NCBI RefSeq assembly: GCF_000801105.2
Contig: NC_079515.1
Location: forward strand, 4,030,001 to 4,094,000
DNA length: 64,000 nt
Direction: 5' to 3'
DNA from: Raphanus sativus
Taxonomy: Eukaryota > Streptophyta > Magnoliopsida > Brassicales > Brassicaceae
This document shows positions 37,029 through 48,866 of this stretch, piece by piece (position 1 is the stretch's first letter; the number at the start of each line of letters is the position of its first letter). The notes under the pieces were generated by a model, which searched no databases, was not told the DNA's origin, and saw nothing but the letters and a program-made list of their open reading frames with translations. Made by a program: the position numbers and the translations under genes.

Positions 37029-37401
37029 CTACGTCACAGTATGATCTTTCTGTATTCTCATGCTACACTTCACTTCCTTTAGACAACTTTACGGTTTGTT
37101 ATAGTTGAGACTTGAGACAAGATTTTATATGTTATAGTTGAGACTTGAGACAAGATTTTATAAACTTACGGTTTGTTACAGGTTTAGTTTGTAAAATTGA
37201 CAACTCAAAAACAAATACATAAGATTAGGTGAAAGTATTAAGTTTGTGATAGTGGTTTAACATCTCATGATATCAAGAAGCAAATGAATCATTACATATA
37301 ATAATAAAAAAGTTTCAAGGTCTTTGATCTGGCAAAGTAATGGTGTGGCCCTCAAGAGGATTACAACCCAAAATTCTCATGGAGCTCCGGTTTAAGATTT
37401 T
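37029..37401. other. Short space between convergent MYB65 and ZRF1 genes
   Basis: This holds both 3' UTRs. A 31-33 bp tandem duplication (gttatagttgagacttgaga...) occurs at 37098-37130 and 37131-37161. No other feature was seen. Confidence 0.6.
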
Positions 37402-39339
37402 TTAGACACCACCGGTTTTCTTGCTTCTGATGATCTCTTTAAGCTCTGCAAACTTCTTCTTGCACTGAACCACCGTCCTCCCCGGAACAGCAGCAGCTAC
37501 TCTCTCCCATCTCTGGCTCGTCTCCTTGGGGAATGTCTTCAAAGCCTGAACCAAAGCTCTTTCTTGAACAGCAGACCAACCATCTGCTGTCTCTGAACTA
37601 CTTCCGCTTGCTTCACCGTTGCTGTCTGAGCTTTGACCAGCAACAGGCTCCTTAGAGGGTGGTTGTTTTACCTTTGCTGTGGCCGGTAGAGACTCTCCGA
37701 GCTCCTCTCTTGTGGAGAGAGGGGAAGCGATAGTAGCGGTGGGTTTCCTCTTCTCGAGGAACGAGTCGAATGCTTTGGCAGAGTCTGGTTTTTGGAGAAG
37801 AACCGTCTTGGTTGCTTTCAGAATCTCTTCCACGGATCTTCCTGTACCGATGTACTCTGATATAACTTCCCATCTCCGAGATGTCCCCTTTGGGTATTTT
37901 ATCATTCCTTTTCTCAGCATGTCAATCTCTTCCTTGCTCCACGGCTGTTTCTTCTGAGGGCTCTCTAACACAGAAACTCGCTCACCGTTGGTTTTCTCGC
38001 TTTCTTTCTCTTTAGAGTTGGCTGCTTCTTGGTCTCTACTACTGTTGCTGCTGCTGCACCCTTCTTTGATCACCTTAGCCAGTTCCATCCCTTCTTTGTT
38101 CCCCATCTTATCACACAGACTCTGCAGCTGCTCCAAGTTAAGCGTCATGCATAGATTCTCTATATCTTCCTCTGAGATGTCGAGCAGACGCTGAGTCAGG
38201 ACAGGAGCTGAGAGAGCTCTGAGCCGGTTCCGTTCTTTGCGTATCAGCTTCTTCTCCTTCTCCTTAGCTTTCTTCTGCTGCTGTGCAGATTCCACCGCAC
38301 GCTTTTCCTCCTCTTCTTTTCTCTTTTTCTCTTCCGCAGCAGCTACAGCAGCTTCCTCTTCCTGCTTCTTCTTAGCCATAAGCTTTGCGTCTTTCTTCTG
38401 TTGCTTCTCAGCCTTCTCTTCTTCTTTCCTCTTCACGATTCTCGGGTCTTTCCTATACGCATTGTCAACAAGAGTCCGGATCCTAGCGTGCTCCTCCTTT
38501 CTAGCTTTAGCCGTTGCTCTAGCGTTCTCCTTCTCCATCCACCTCCTCTCCTCGCGCGAATCAGCTTGCTCGAGATCATGCTCCTCCTCGTCAGGAAACT
38601 CTCTCCAGCTCTTGAAAGCGTACCAGAAGTTGTAGAACCTATCAACCTCCTTGAGCTTTGTGTTCTCGTCTCCCAAATCAGTAGGTATACGCTGATTCAC
38701 CGACCACCTAGCGTTCCTCTTGAAAGCTGGACCAAACACCTTGAAAAAGTCCTGCGGCGCGCAGTCCGTGGGGACCTCGTCGTCAAACTCATCGGTGGAG
38801 TCGAATATCCTCCTCTTTAACGGATCCATCAGCACCTCGTAAGCTTCTTGAATCGCTTTGAAGCGAGACTCGATCTCTTCCTTTTTAGCCTCCTTGGCTT
38901 CTTCTGTCTCCTCCGCGAGAAGGAGACTAGCCATCTTATCCGGGTGATGCTTCAGCGCGGCTTCGCGGTAGCTTTTCCTGATCTGATCCTCTGTTGCGAG
39001 ATACCTCAAGTTGCTTAACCCCAGCAACGCGTAGTGGTCTTGCTGCTGCGTACCGGACTTCTTCTTCCCTTTGTTGGAGTACGAGTTGAACGAAGGAACG
39101 TATTCCTTCTCTTTATCATCTCCAGCTTTCTTATCGTCGCCTTCGCTGTCAGTGGGTTCCTCCTCTGCACAGCCGTGGAGCTTGAGAGCAGCGGAGTGGA
39201 AGGCGTGACCGGCAGGTTCGCGGTTTAAAGCCTTCACGGGAAGAGAATTGGAAGAAGCGTACAACGGTTTTCCATCAACAAGCTCCTCGGAGTATGTAAT
39301 TAGCTTAACAACGGTAGATTCACTTCTCAGGCTCGGCAT
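37402..39339 (-). CDS. ZRF1A: ZUOTIN-related factor 1: DnaJ plus two SANT/Myb domains
   Basis: A single coding exon on the minus strand encodes 645 aa from MPSLRSESTVVK. An upstream in-frame Met at 39372 lies just after a predicted 5' UTR splice acceptor and is less likely. A J domain is at about residues 101-175, with the HPD motif in ALKHHPDK. A long charged, helical ZUO region follows (KARKEEHARIRTLVDNAYRK and Lys/Glu-rich repeats). Two SANT domains follow: QPWSKEEIDMLRKGMIKYPK and DGWSAVQERALVQALKTFPK. In Arabidopsis, ZRF1 proteins read H2A monoubiquitin and act with Polycomb in the nucleus; they can also act as ribosome-linked J-proteins. The length is slightly under the Arabidopsis 663 aa. 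The gene is convergent with MYB65 and divergent from MEF10. Confidence 0.95.
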   Translation of the reverse strand: MPSLRSESTVVKLITYSEELVDGKPLYASSNSLPVKALNREPAGHAFHSAALKLHGCAEEEPTDSEGDDKKAGDDKEKEYVPSFNSYSNKGKKKSGTQQQDHYALLGLSNLRYLATEDQIRKSYREAALKHHPDKMASLLLAEETEEAKEAKKEEIESRFKAIQEAYEVLMDPLKRRIFDSTDEFDDEVPTDCAPQDFFKVFGPAFKRNARWSVNQRIPTDLGDENTKLKEVDRFYNFWYAFKSWREFPDEEEHDLEQADSREERRWMEKENARATAKARKEEHARIRTLVDNAYRKDPRIVKRKEEEKAEKQQKKDAKLMAKKKQEEEAAVAAAEEKKRKEEEEKRAVESAQQQKKAKEKEKKLIRKERNRLRALSAPVLTQRLLDISEEDIENLCMTLNLEQLQSLCDKMGNKEGMELAKVIKEGCSSSNSSRDQEAANSKEKESEKTNGERVSVLESPQKKQPWSKEEIDMLRKGMIKYPKGTSRRWEVISEYIGTGRSVEEILKATKTVLLQKPDSAKAFDSFLEKRKPTATIASPLSTREELGESLPATAKVKQPPSKEPVAGQSSDSNGEASGSSSETADGWSAVQERALVQALKTFPKETSQRWERVAAAVPGRTVVQCKKKFAELKEIIRSKKTGGV

Positions 39340-40456
39340 GATGAAAAAATGGTTCAGAAGCTGCAACTGCAAATCACGCTGATTTCTGTCAAAAAGATTA
39401 CATAAATATTGTTAAACTTTGGGTAGCAATTTAAAGGGATCAGGGCCAATATTCATATACATATGTTTAACCTTTCACTAGAAGTAGAGAAAGATAAACT
39501 TATATCTATTGCCAAACGCTATGGCTTGAAAAGAAAAAAGATACACAAGCCAAGCCTCAAATCACAATCCCCAACAGATTACAAATTCAAATGATAATAG
39601 CAAAAGCAAAGTTGTGAGGGTCATGGCATGCTAAATTAACTGAAATTCAAGACTGTTCTACATCTACATCATGTTTAACACAAAAAGGAAAAAAAAAACG
39701 CAAAAGCAAAATATAAGAACTTGACTGGGGAAGAACTAGGCCATACAGACAAAATGATGCAAGTAGCATAGATCCAACAGTTAAAAGCAATAAACAAACT
39801 TTGTTACAAATATGTTTTGATCTCTAAAACACAGAACCTCGTATGGTTAGTAAGGCAAAGGATAGTATAAGTTTGTGATTTAGACCCACTTGCCAAGCCC
39901 TTGTTATTACAAGACAGAGTAATACAAATCCATTTCAATAAGGATAGGGTTATTACAAGACAGAGTAATAACAAATCCATAGCAGATATAACAAAAAAAC
40001 CTACTTTTTTCGACTTACGCACACAACCACGAAATGATCTTTTCGATCTTAAGAAACTTAACGAAAAATCTGTTAGCAATCGCAAAAAAAAACAGTGTTG
40101 AATCCACTTTTCTTACCAGACACTCCGATCCGTCTGTCGGAAGCCGCTCCGGAGATTACTTTCCGCACGAGCTTCCTCCAACCCGCGGCGGCAGAGAGAG
40201 AGAGAGAGAGAAGAAGACGAGTTCAATCTGCGTTCACAGGAAATGGCGGCGGCAACGATTTGCTGATGGGATGGGAGAAGCAAAAGGGCTCTATCAGATT
40301 ATAACCTGTTTGGTTGTCCGAAAAATAAAAATCTTTTCTTTTTCAATTTTACCATGTCGCAAATAGTTTCGGGCTTAGGCCCATTTATCCAACTATTGGG
40401 CCTTAGGATTACAAACTATACGTTTTACCAATCACCGGCGCGCGGAGAAGAAAGCA
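39340..40456. other. ZRF1 5' UTR with large intron, and divergent promoter to MEF10
   Basis: On the minus strand a splice donor GTAAG (complement of 40112-40116) and an acceptor TTTTTGACAG (ending at 39386) define a probable 731-bp 5' UTR intron, 39386-40116. The upstream UTR exon continues to about 40260 and contains a (GA)n tract (40195-40210). The ATG of MEF10 lies about 200 bp further on, so the two genes share a compact divergent promoter. Exact transcription starts are not visible. Confidence 0.55.
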
Positions 40457-42310
40457 ATGGCAACCGGGAGCCTTGTGCGGCGAGTGGCTTCGACGCCATG
40501 GAACGCGCGTCTCCGAGAGCTCGCTTCCCAATCACTCTTCTCCGAATCGATCACACTCTACCGTTCGATGCTCCGTTCAGGCTCCTCCCCGGACGCATTC
40601 TCTTACCCTTTCACTCTCAAGTCATGCGCCGCGCTCTCCCTTCCCGCCTCCGGCCAACAGCTCCACTGCCACGTCATCAGATACGGCTGCGTCGCCGAGC
40701 CGTTCGTGCTGACCGCTCTGATCTCGATGTACTGCAAATTCGGTTTGGTGGAGGACGCACGGCAAGTGTTCGACGAAAATACTCAATCGCACCATCTCAG
40801 CGTCTGTTACAACGCTTTGATATCTGGTTACACTGTAAACTCAAAGGTAGCTGATGCTTTGTCTATGTTTCGGAGGATGAAGGAGATAGGTGTTTCGGTC
40901 GATTCGGTTACGATGCTCGGGCTCGTCCCTGTCTGCACGGTTCCTGATTACGTCTGGTTCGGGATGTCTCTTCACGGAGAATGTGTTAAAGAAGGGATAG
41001 ACTCTGAGTTAGCTGTTTTGAACAGCTTTATCACTATGTACATGAGATGCGGATCGGTGGAGTCTGGGAGGAGGTTGTTCGATGAGGTTCCCGTGAAGGG
41101 TTTGATTACATGGAACGCTGTGATCTCTGGGTGTGCGCAGAACGGACTAGCTTACCATGTTCTGGAGCTTTACGAGGAGATGAAATCGTCTGGTGTTCGT
41201 CCTGATGCTGTCACGTTGGTTAGTGTTCTGTCGTCTTGCGCTCATCTTGGAGCTCGGGAGGTTGGTCAGGAGGTGGAGAAGTTGGTTGAGGCAGATGGGT
41301 TTGTGTCGAATGTGTTTGTTAGCAATGCGTTGATCAGTATGTACGCTAGATGCGGTGATTTGGCGAAGGCGCGGGGTGTTTTCGACGCGATGCCTGTGAG
41401 AAGCTTGGTGTCGTGGACCGCTATGATAGGTTGCTATGGGATGCATGGAATGGCTGAGACTGGGGTTAAGCTTTTCGATGATATGATTAAAAGTGGAATA
41501 AGACCCGACAAGACGGTGTTTGTGATGGTTTTGTCTACGTGCAGCCATTCGGGTTTGACAAGTAAAGGTTTGGAGTTGTTTGGTGCGATGAAGAGAGAGT
41601 ATAAGCTGGAGCCTGGTCCTGAACACTACGCTTGTGTAGTTGATCTGCTCGGTAGAGCTGGTCGACTAGATGAAGCCATGGTGTTTATAGAATCGATGCC
41701 TATTGAACCGGATGGTGCTGTTTGGGGAGCTCTGTTGGGTGCCTGTAAAATCCACAAGAATGTGGATATGGCAGAGTTGGCTTTTGCGAAGGTGATTGAG
41801 TTGGAACCGATGAACATTGGCTACTATGTATTGATGTCGAATATATATACGGAGTCAAAGGATCAAGAAGGAATCTGGAGAATACGGGTGATGATGAGAG
41901 AGAGAGGATTCAAGAAAGAGCCCGGGTACAGTTACGTGGAAGACAAGGGAAGGGTTCACTTGTTCTTGGCTGGCGATAGAAGTCATGAGCAAACAGAGGA
42001 AGTCTATAGAATGCTGGACGAGCTAGAGACTTCTGTGATGGAGATGGCGGGAAACACGGACTGTGATAGATGCGGAGAGGTTCCGAGCAGCACGCGTGAG
42101 CATAGCGAGAGGTTAGCGGTAGCGTTTGCGATACTCAACACTAGTCCAGGGACGGAGATTCTTGTGATAAAGAACCTGAGGGTTTGTGAAGATTGTCATG
42201 TGTTCATCAAGATGGTTAGCAAGATTGTAGATCGTAGGTTTGTCGTAAGAGATGCATCACGGTTCCATTATTTCGAAGATGGGCTTTGCTCGTGCAAGGA
42301 TTACTGGTGA
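40457..42310 (+). CDS. MEF10: PLS-type PPR protein with DYW domain (mitochondrial RNA editing)
   Basis: An intronless gene of 617 aa, as is usual for PPR genes. Repeated PPR motifs cover about residues 15-430 (for example [20 protein letters not shown] and [20 protein letters not shown]). E and E+ motifs follow ([20 protein letters not shown]), then a complete DYW cytidine-deaminase-like domain with HSE (HxE) and CEDC zinc ligands, ending CSCKDYW. The basic N-terminus ([20 protein letters not shown]) fits a mitochondrial presequence. The Arabidopsis orthologue (At3g11460) is reported to edit a site in nad2. Start choice: the first ATG in frame, which keeps the presequence. The divergent neighbour is ZRF1. 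Confidence 0.93.
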   Translation: MATGSLVRRVASTPWNARLRELASQSLFSESITLYRSMLRSGSSPDAFSYPFTLKSCAALSLPASGQQLHCHVIRYGCVAEPFVLTALISMYCKFGLVEDARQVFDENTQSHHLSVCYNALISGYTVNSKVADALSMFRRMKEIGVSVDSVTMLGLVPVCTVPDYVWFGMSLHGECVKEGIDSELAVLNSFITMYMRCGSVESGRRLFDEVPVKGLITWNAVISGCAQNGLAYHVLELYEEMKSSGVRPDAVTLVSVLSSCAHLGAREVGQEVEKLVEADGFVSNVFVSNALISMYARCGDLAKARGVFDAMPVRSLVSWTAMIGCYGMHGMAETGVKLFDDMIKSGIRPDKTVFVMVLSTCSHSGLTSKGLELFGAMKREYKLEPGPEHYACVVDLLGRAGRLDEAMVFIESMPIEPDGAVWGALLGACKIHKNVDMAELAFAKVIELEPMNIGYYVLMSNIYTESKDQEGIWRIRVMMRERGFKKEPGYSYVEDKGRVHLFLAGDRSHEQTEEVYRMLDELETSVMEMAGNTDCDRCGEVPSSTREHSERLAVAFAILNTSPGTEILVIKNLRVCEDCHVFIKMVSKIVDRRFVVRDASRFHYFEDGLCSCKDYW

Positions 42311-42394
42311 TTCTCTCATAGTCTCACAAAGTGTGTACTACTACAGAGGATGTATATAAAAAATGGTTACAGAAGGTTGAAGGTTGCACTCTAA

Positions 42395-43863
42395 CTACAA
42401 AAATATTCTTTCAGAAATAAGTTGGTCTTCTACAAAGGGGATGGTTTTCCGAACAATCACCCTCATAGGAGCTCCTGCAAGAAGGAAAAAGATGTGATGA
42501 ATAACCCACTAAAACCAATGGATCCTTCAGTGTCAACTGAAAATGCACCTTCGTCAGCTTGATCATCTTCGGTACAGACTGCAGCATAATGAGAACCAGC
42601 CAACTCCAAAAGGTCAAACTTCCATCTTCCATTGCATTCCTCTGTCTTCTCCAGTGGATTGGCTGTCACTTCAGATGTCTACAGAAAAGTGTCTTTAAGG
42701 AAATGAACAGTGGCAACACTTACTTGTGCTCATTTCCAGAATCTAAGTCTAAAAAAACAAACCTTGCAAAGACTGTAGCCTCCCTCTGTTCCAGGCTTAG
42801 ACTGGATCGTGAAGGTATTAAAAGGTGCAGCGGAGAAGCCTTTCCCTAATGCTTTCACATATGCCTCCTGGATACACACAATCACCACAAGAGCTTCTAA
42901 CCTTTTTGAGAAGTAACAATTATTTCAGGCTCAAGCGTTATCTGTTATTTGTAGAGACTACCTTAAGAGTCCATAGCTTAATAAATTCCTTTCTCTGAGC
43001 TTCTGGATCCAGTATAGTTGCCAAAAAGTTCACTTCATCAGTAGTGTAAAATCTTTTTGCGAATGCTAATACATCATGCTTTATCTTCCTTTCCTTGTCT
43101 TCAACATCAATACCAACCTACAACAATAGTAAAACTGAAACTGTTCAAAGACGGCCAATTTTGAACAAAACTAAATGTTATTTGACTAATAAAAGAAGGC
43201 TTACCGGAGCATGTACTGTCACCCCACAGGCAATTAATGAATCTGTGTGGGAAATGTTGAAATGCAATGGCTGAACATTGTAGTTCTTACAATTCTGCCA
43301 ATCTACCTGTATGAAATTCAAACAAGAACAAATGAGTTTCTTGCCCTAACCCCAGACAATGAGACTCTTAGTCTACTCCTAAACAACCATCTCACTCACC
43401 TCAGGCTTCCCATACATGTTCTTCTTGAACATCAATGATCCAGGATCGACTGCCTTATTTGTCTGATCTAATAACAAAACCATTATAGTTAATACCCTTC
43501 AAACCCACATATTTAAAAACCAATAAGCTCACAAATTCAGTGTTCTTTAACCTTTAAGATGATCAATAATATTTTCAAGAAACAGAAGAGAAGGAACATA
43601 CATCTGGCAATGGTTGTTCGAACCAAGGTGCGGGCAAGCAGAGCATTCTTCTTGAGCTCATCGCCTCGCATCTGATCAACTCTGTCTTTCTCAATTGGCG
43701 AGAGAAATTGAGAGTAGCGTTTTAAAAGAGATGTGCTTTTCACTTCATCTGGTAGTATATACCATAGGTGAGTCTCCCTACGAGATGGAAGTTGCAGAGG
43801 AATCAGTGAAGGCAAATCGATAGAGAAACTTCGCTGCATTTGAGACATGACACTGGTTCTCAT
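42395..43863 (-). CDS. 4'-phosphopantetheinyl transferase superfamily protein
   Basis: Seven exons on the minus strand: 43863-43602, 43467-43400, 43306-43205, 43117-42962, 42867-42763, 42678-42549 and 42474-42395. All have GT-AG borders and matching phases and give 300 aa. The enzyme moves the phosphopantetheine arm of CoA onto acyl-carrier domains. The signature residues are present: GIDVEDKERK (the GxDxE metal site) and LWTLKEAYVKALGKG (WxxKEAxxK). The conserved HFNISHTD precedes them. The last junction was chosen so that reading continues APMRVIVRKTIPFVED; without that 74-bp intron a stop falls after FLQELL. The orthologue is probably At3g11470. Codons 1-12 and the upstream DNA recur inside the satellite at 48206-48866. 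Confidence 0.88.
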
Positions 43864-44027
43864 CAGCTCAGATTAGCAAATTACAGCAATTAACAGGTGA
43901 TTGATTTCTCCGGCTAATTTACAGCTCAGATTGCATGTTTTACCCTAATCAGCTAGAATTCTGAAATCATAACAGAATCGTACCGAACCAAACTATTTTA
44001 ATCCGAGCAATTTTACTTAATTCGGTT

Positions 44028-44700
44028 TACAGTAGAAAATCTAAAAATTAATATACCATCGAACATGAATCTAATAGGACAGTTCAGAGTGTACAGTCAG
44101 ACGTGTATTCTCATAGAATGATAGAATTGTCGGCTGTAAAATCGTCTTTGTAATATTTTCATCGTTGTAATAGCATAATTAATCGATAATAATCGATTCA
44201 GACGTTCAAAAAAATAATTTTCTCCAATTTTCCACCATAAATTATGACACAATTTGATAAGATTATAAAATAAATAATATTTTGAAAACTCACAGATAAA
44301 TATAAAATTTTATTAAAATCATAAGTTAATAATTATTATATATAAAAAATTATATAGACATACACAAAACTTTCTGATGTTTATCATTTTTAAAAATAAA
44401 TTTCATTTCTAATTTTAGTTATAATCTTATCTAACTACATATAAAAATGAATTTATATTTGATAATATGTAATCATCATACATAAAATACATCAATAATC
44501 TAATAAAAATAGTCAAAATATATAGCTATACACTTTAGTCAATATATAGTATCATAAATAAAATATTATTTTCAGTTTTATACACTAAAATATTTTTTTT
44601 AAAATAAAAAAATACAAAATAATATTTTAAAATTAATAACTCTATAAATTAATAATTTCTTGAAATCTCAACATCATTGATTTATAGAGCTTCTGCTGTA
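44028..44700. mobile_element. Non-autonomous element with TACAGT ends
   Basis: A 673-bp AT-rich element. The left end TACAGTAGAAAATCTAAAAA and the inverted right end TACAGCAGAAGCTCTATAAA form imperfect inverted repeats of the same type as the MITE at 23685-23882. It is non-coding. It sits 165 bp upstream of the phosphopantetheinyl transferase start codon. Most of it (the left two-thirds) was copied with the gene's 5' end into the satellite array. Confidence 0.65.
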
Positions 44701-46225
44701 TTTTAGCTCCTCTTTTGTTAGTTAAATAAAACAGAAGGCTGACTTCTAGCCTTCTAGCTAGTCATATTTTGTTACAATAAAAGAGAAAAGGGTAACCAAA
44801 AGAATTAAGAGAAATATTATATTCTTTTAACATTCCTAACTTTTTATTATTTACGAGGAATAGGCTTTTTAAATTCTTTTTATTGTAGATAGAAATAGAA
44901 TAAAATGTTATTTTATCAAATTTGGTAAAAAAATAATCATTACTCATCACTTTTGTTTTAAACTAATGTATTCTAAACTATCTTTCATGATATATAAGAA
45001 TCATTCTAATTTTTTAATATTTAATTTATTAAAATTCCATTAATTTACTGCCTAGATTAGTGGAATAAACATTATAAAATCTTCATTATCTAGAGAAAAG
45101 GAGACAACAGAGATTCAAAACTCTTTGACCATCATCTTATGTTAGTACTCGATGAAACTATACACTAAAACCAGATTTTCATATTTTTGAAAATTTTCCG
45201 AAATCCGTTGGTTAACCCCTTCTAAAATAATGAGTTTTCAGTAAATGCTCTATGTAATGAAGTTTATACACTTCACTTTTGTTTTAAAAATTTCAAACCA
45301 CATTCTACATTTGAATTAATGTATTCTAAAGTCTCTTTCATGGTATATATGAATCACTCTAATTTTTTAATATTTAGTTTAGTAAAATTTCATATACTGC
45401 CTAGATTAGTAGAATTACCATTATCAAATCTTCATTATCTGGAGAAGTAGACTGCAAATGTTCTAAACTCTTTGACCATCATCTTATACCAGTGTTCGAT
45501 GAAACTATACACTAAAACTAGATTTTCATATTTTTGAATGTTTTTCCAGAATTCATGGGTAAATACTCTATATATTAAAGTTTATACTCTTCACTTTAAT
45601 TTAAAAAATCCAAACGACATTCTCCATTTGAATTAATGTATTCTAAACTATATTTCATGGTATGTAGAAATCATTCTAAATTTTTAATATTTAGTTTACT
45701 AAAATTTCATATACTGCCTAGATTAGTGCATTATAAAATCTTCATTATCTAGAGAAATGGAGACAACAGATGTTCTAAACTCTTTGACCATCATCTTATG
45801 TCAGTTCTCGATCAAACTATACATTAAAATCAGATTTTCATATTTTTAAAAATTTTCCAAAATCCGTGGATTAACCCCTTCTAAAATAATGAATTTTCAG
45901 TAAATTTTCTATATACTCAAGTTTATACTCTTCACCTTTGTTTTAAAATTTCAAACCACATTCTACATTTGAATTAGTGTATTATAAACTATCTTTCATG
46001 GTATATAGGCATCATTCTAATTTTTAAATATTTCGTTTACTTAAATTTCATATACTGCCTAAATTAGTGAAATTACCATTATCAAATCTTCATTATTTAG
46101 AGAAACCGAGACAACAAATGTTATATACCTCTTTGACCGTCATCTTATGTTAGTTCTCGATGAAATATACACTAAAACTTGATTTTCATATTTTTGATTT
46201 TTTTTTCAAAATCCGTGGGTTGACC

Positions 46226-47428
46226 TGATATTCGTGTTCACGCACACCAACTAACCTAATGTGCACACTACCACAATCGAATGGTATGTCGATGTAGCAC
46301 TATAGGATCGAATCCACAGAGACCAACTATTACACTTTATTTCTATGGGATCAAAATCAAGCTAAGACAAATATGGGGTTTTGATTGATTTGGTAACGTG
46401 AGGAACAAGTAAAGTAAATGATTGCAAAGAGTAAATTCAAATTAAAGAGAAGCCAGCCTAGGGTTACTTCATCGGGTGTTAATACTTGTGAGCTAAACAA
46501 TTATTCAAGTGCTAATAAGAACAGTCTAGAACTCGGATCACTCAAGTAGAACAGTCCACTGTCGTGGTACTGCTCCCTATGCTGATCGATCTCACCGTCT
46601 AACTGTCGTTGAGGTGAGAAGCGACAACAAGCAATAGAGATCAAGTCCGATAGGTTCACAGAACACCCTAATATCTACTTTCGCTGATTAGGGATGCAAT
46701 GCTCATTCAAAACAGATCTAGCAACCTAAGCACTTTTGATGATCAGATTAAACCTATGATCTAACATTAAGCGGCCAGTTTAATGCAAGCAATAAGAACA
46801 GTTATGAATGAAGACAATCAATGGATTCACTTATCTATGTTTAGCTCACGAAATCAACACCCTAGAACCCTAGACAAGCTAGCCGACTACTCAGCCATGA
46901 ACAGAGAAAACATAGAGTTCATAGATGAATAATACTGCATAAATATAACAGAAACAAAGAGAGGGTTCAGGATAATCTTCTCTATGGAGAGAGAGATGGA
47001 GCCTTCTCCCTTTACAATAAGCAATTCCAATAAATCTCAAAGTCTCCAATGGTTTCTTGTGTCTAGAATAGCGTAGAATGATAATGAGAAAACAGAAAAT
47101 ATGATATATCAAAAGCCACAGGCGGCCAGAGAGAAAAAGAGGATAATTAGGGCAAATCCCGAGATGTTGTATTTTCCTTATTCGTCGGGAACAACCGCGG
47201 GATCACTCCGTCTGCTTGTTCCGCTTGATCGGGAACAGTCATCAGACTGTTCTGCGTGAAAATCACCAAACTGCACTGTTTTCTGCTTCTTTTGTTCCAG
47301 CAGGTCCATCTCCCATCCAGTGCAACTCCAGCCCTGTAATGACTCGAAAAGGACTAGAAAGACTCGATAAAGACTTGAAAACCAATTAGAAAACATATAT
47401 ACAGTGATGTATAAAACACCATATATCA
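46226..47428. mobile_element. Solo-LTR-like insertion with 5-bp target duplication
   Basis: A 1203-bp unique segment interrupts a monomer at ccgtgggt|tgacc. It starts TGATATTCGTG and ends CACCATATATCA, so it has TG...CA ends with a TGATAT/ATATCA inverted repeat. It is flanked by a perfect TGACC duplication (46221-46225 and 47429-47433). The monomer continues exactly after it. No gag or pol, primer-binding site or second LTR was seen, so a solo LTR is the best call; a small non-autonomous LTR element is the alternative. Confidence 0.8.
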
Positions 47429-48205
47429 TGACCCCTTCAAAAATATTGAGCTTTCAGTAAATGCTCTATATACTGAAGTTTATACTCTTCACTTTAGTTC
47501 AAAAGTTTCAAACCATATTCTACATTTGAATTAATGTATTCTAAACTATCTTTCATGGTATATAGGAATCATTCTAATTTTTTAACATTTAGTTTACTTA
47601 AATTTCATATAATGCCTACATTTGTGGAATTAACATTAGAAAATCTTCACTATCTAGAGAAACAGAGAAAACAGAGCTTCCAAACTCTTTGACCATCATC
47701 TTATGTTAGTTCTCGTTGAAAACATACAGTAAAACCATATTTTCATATTTATGAATTTTATTCAAAATCTGTGGGTTAACCCCTTTTAAAATAATGAGTT
47801 TTCGGTAAATACTCTAAATACTGAAGTTTATACTCTTCACTTTTGTTTAAAAATTTCAAACCACATTCTACATTTGAATTAATGTATTCTAAACTATCTT
47901 TCATGGTATATAGGAATCATTCTAATTTTTTAATATTTAGTCTAGTAGAATTTCAAATACTGCATAGATCAATGAAATTAACATTATAAAATCTCCATTA
48001 TCTAGAGAAACGGAGACTACAAAGGTTCTAAACCTATTTGACCATCATCTTATGTCAATTTTCAATGAAATTCTACACTAAAACCAGATTTTCATATATA
48101 TTTTTTTTCAAAATCCGTGGGTTAACCTCTTTGAAAGTATTGAGTTTTTGGTAAATGCTCTATATATTGAAGTTTATACTCTTAACTTTAATTTAATATA
48201 GTATT

Positions 48206-48866
48206 CTTCGCTGCAATTGCGACATAACGCTGGTTCTCATCAGTTCAGATTAGCAATTACAGCAATCACGGTGATTTCCCCGGCTAATTTACGGTGAGTC
48301 GGTGACGGAGGTCAGATGCATATTACTCTAATCAGCTATAATTATGAAATTATAACAGAATCGTACCAAACCAAACTATTTTTATCCGACCGATTTTGCT
48401 TAATTCGGTTTACAGTAGAAAATCTAAAAATTAATATTTGGTAAATTAACAAGATAAATTAATAAATTTCTCCAATTTTCCACCATAAATTATAACACAA
48501 TTTGATAAGATTTTAAAATAAATAATATTTTGAAAACTCACAGATAAATATATAATTTTATTAAAATCATAAGTTAATAATTATTATATATAAAAAAATA
48601 TATAGACATACACAAAACTTTTTTGATGTTTATCATTTTTAAAAATAAATTTCATTTCTAATTTTATTTATAACCTTATCTAACTACATATAAAATTGAA
48701 TTTATATTTGATAATATGTAATCATCATACATAAAATACATCAATAATCTAATAAAAATAGTCAAATATATATCTATACACTTTAGTCAATATATAGTAT
48801 CATAAATAAATTATTATTTTCAGTTTTATACACAAAAATATTTTTTAAAAATAAAAATACAATTTT
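48206..48866 (-). repeat. Diverged copy of the phosphopantetheinyl transferase 5' end inside the satellite
   Basis: This is roughly 85-95% similar to 43829-44615. On the minus strand it reads MRTSVMSQLQRS (the first 12 codons, with Met9 now Leu), then the 5' UTR and promoter, then the left two-thirds of the TACAGT element. A segment ggtgagtcggtgacggaggtc near 48293 is present only in the copy, and an internal piece around 44050-44215 of the source is absent. The edges pass straight into satellite monomers. Confidence 0.9.

Noticed and set aside
39340..39372. Upstream Met of ZRF1 (MQLQLLNHFF)
   Set aside because: It lies immediately after a predicted 5' UTR splice acceptor, and the conserved family start is MPSLRSEST at 39339.
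41147..41626. Minus-strand frame opposite MEF10
   Set aside because: It is the antisense shadow of PPR repeats, with no family resemblance.
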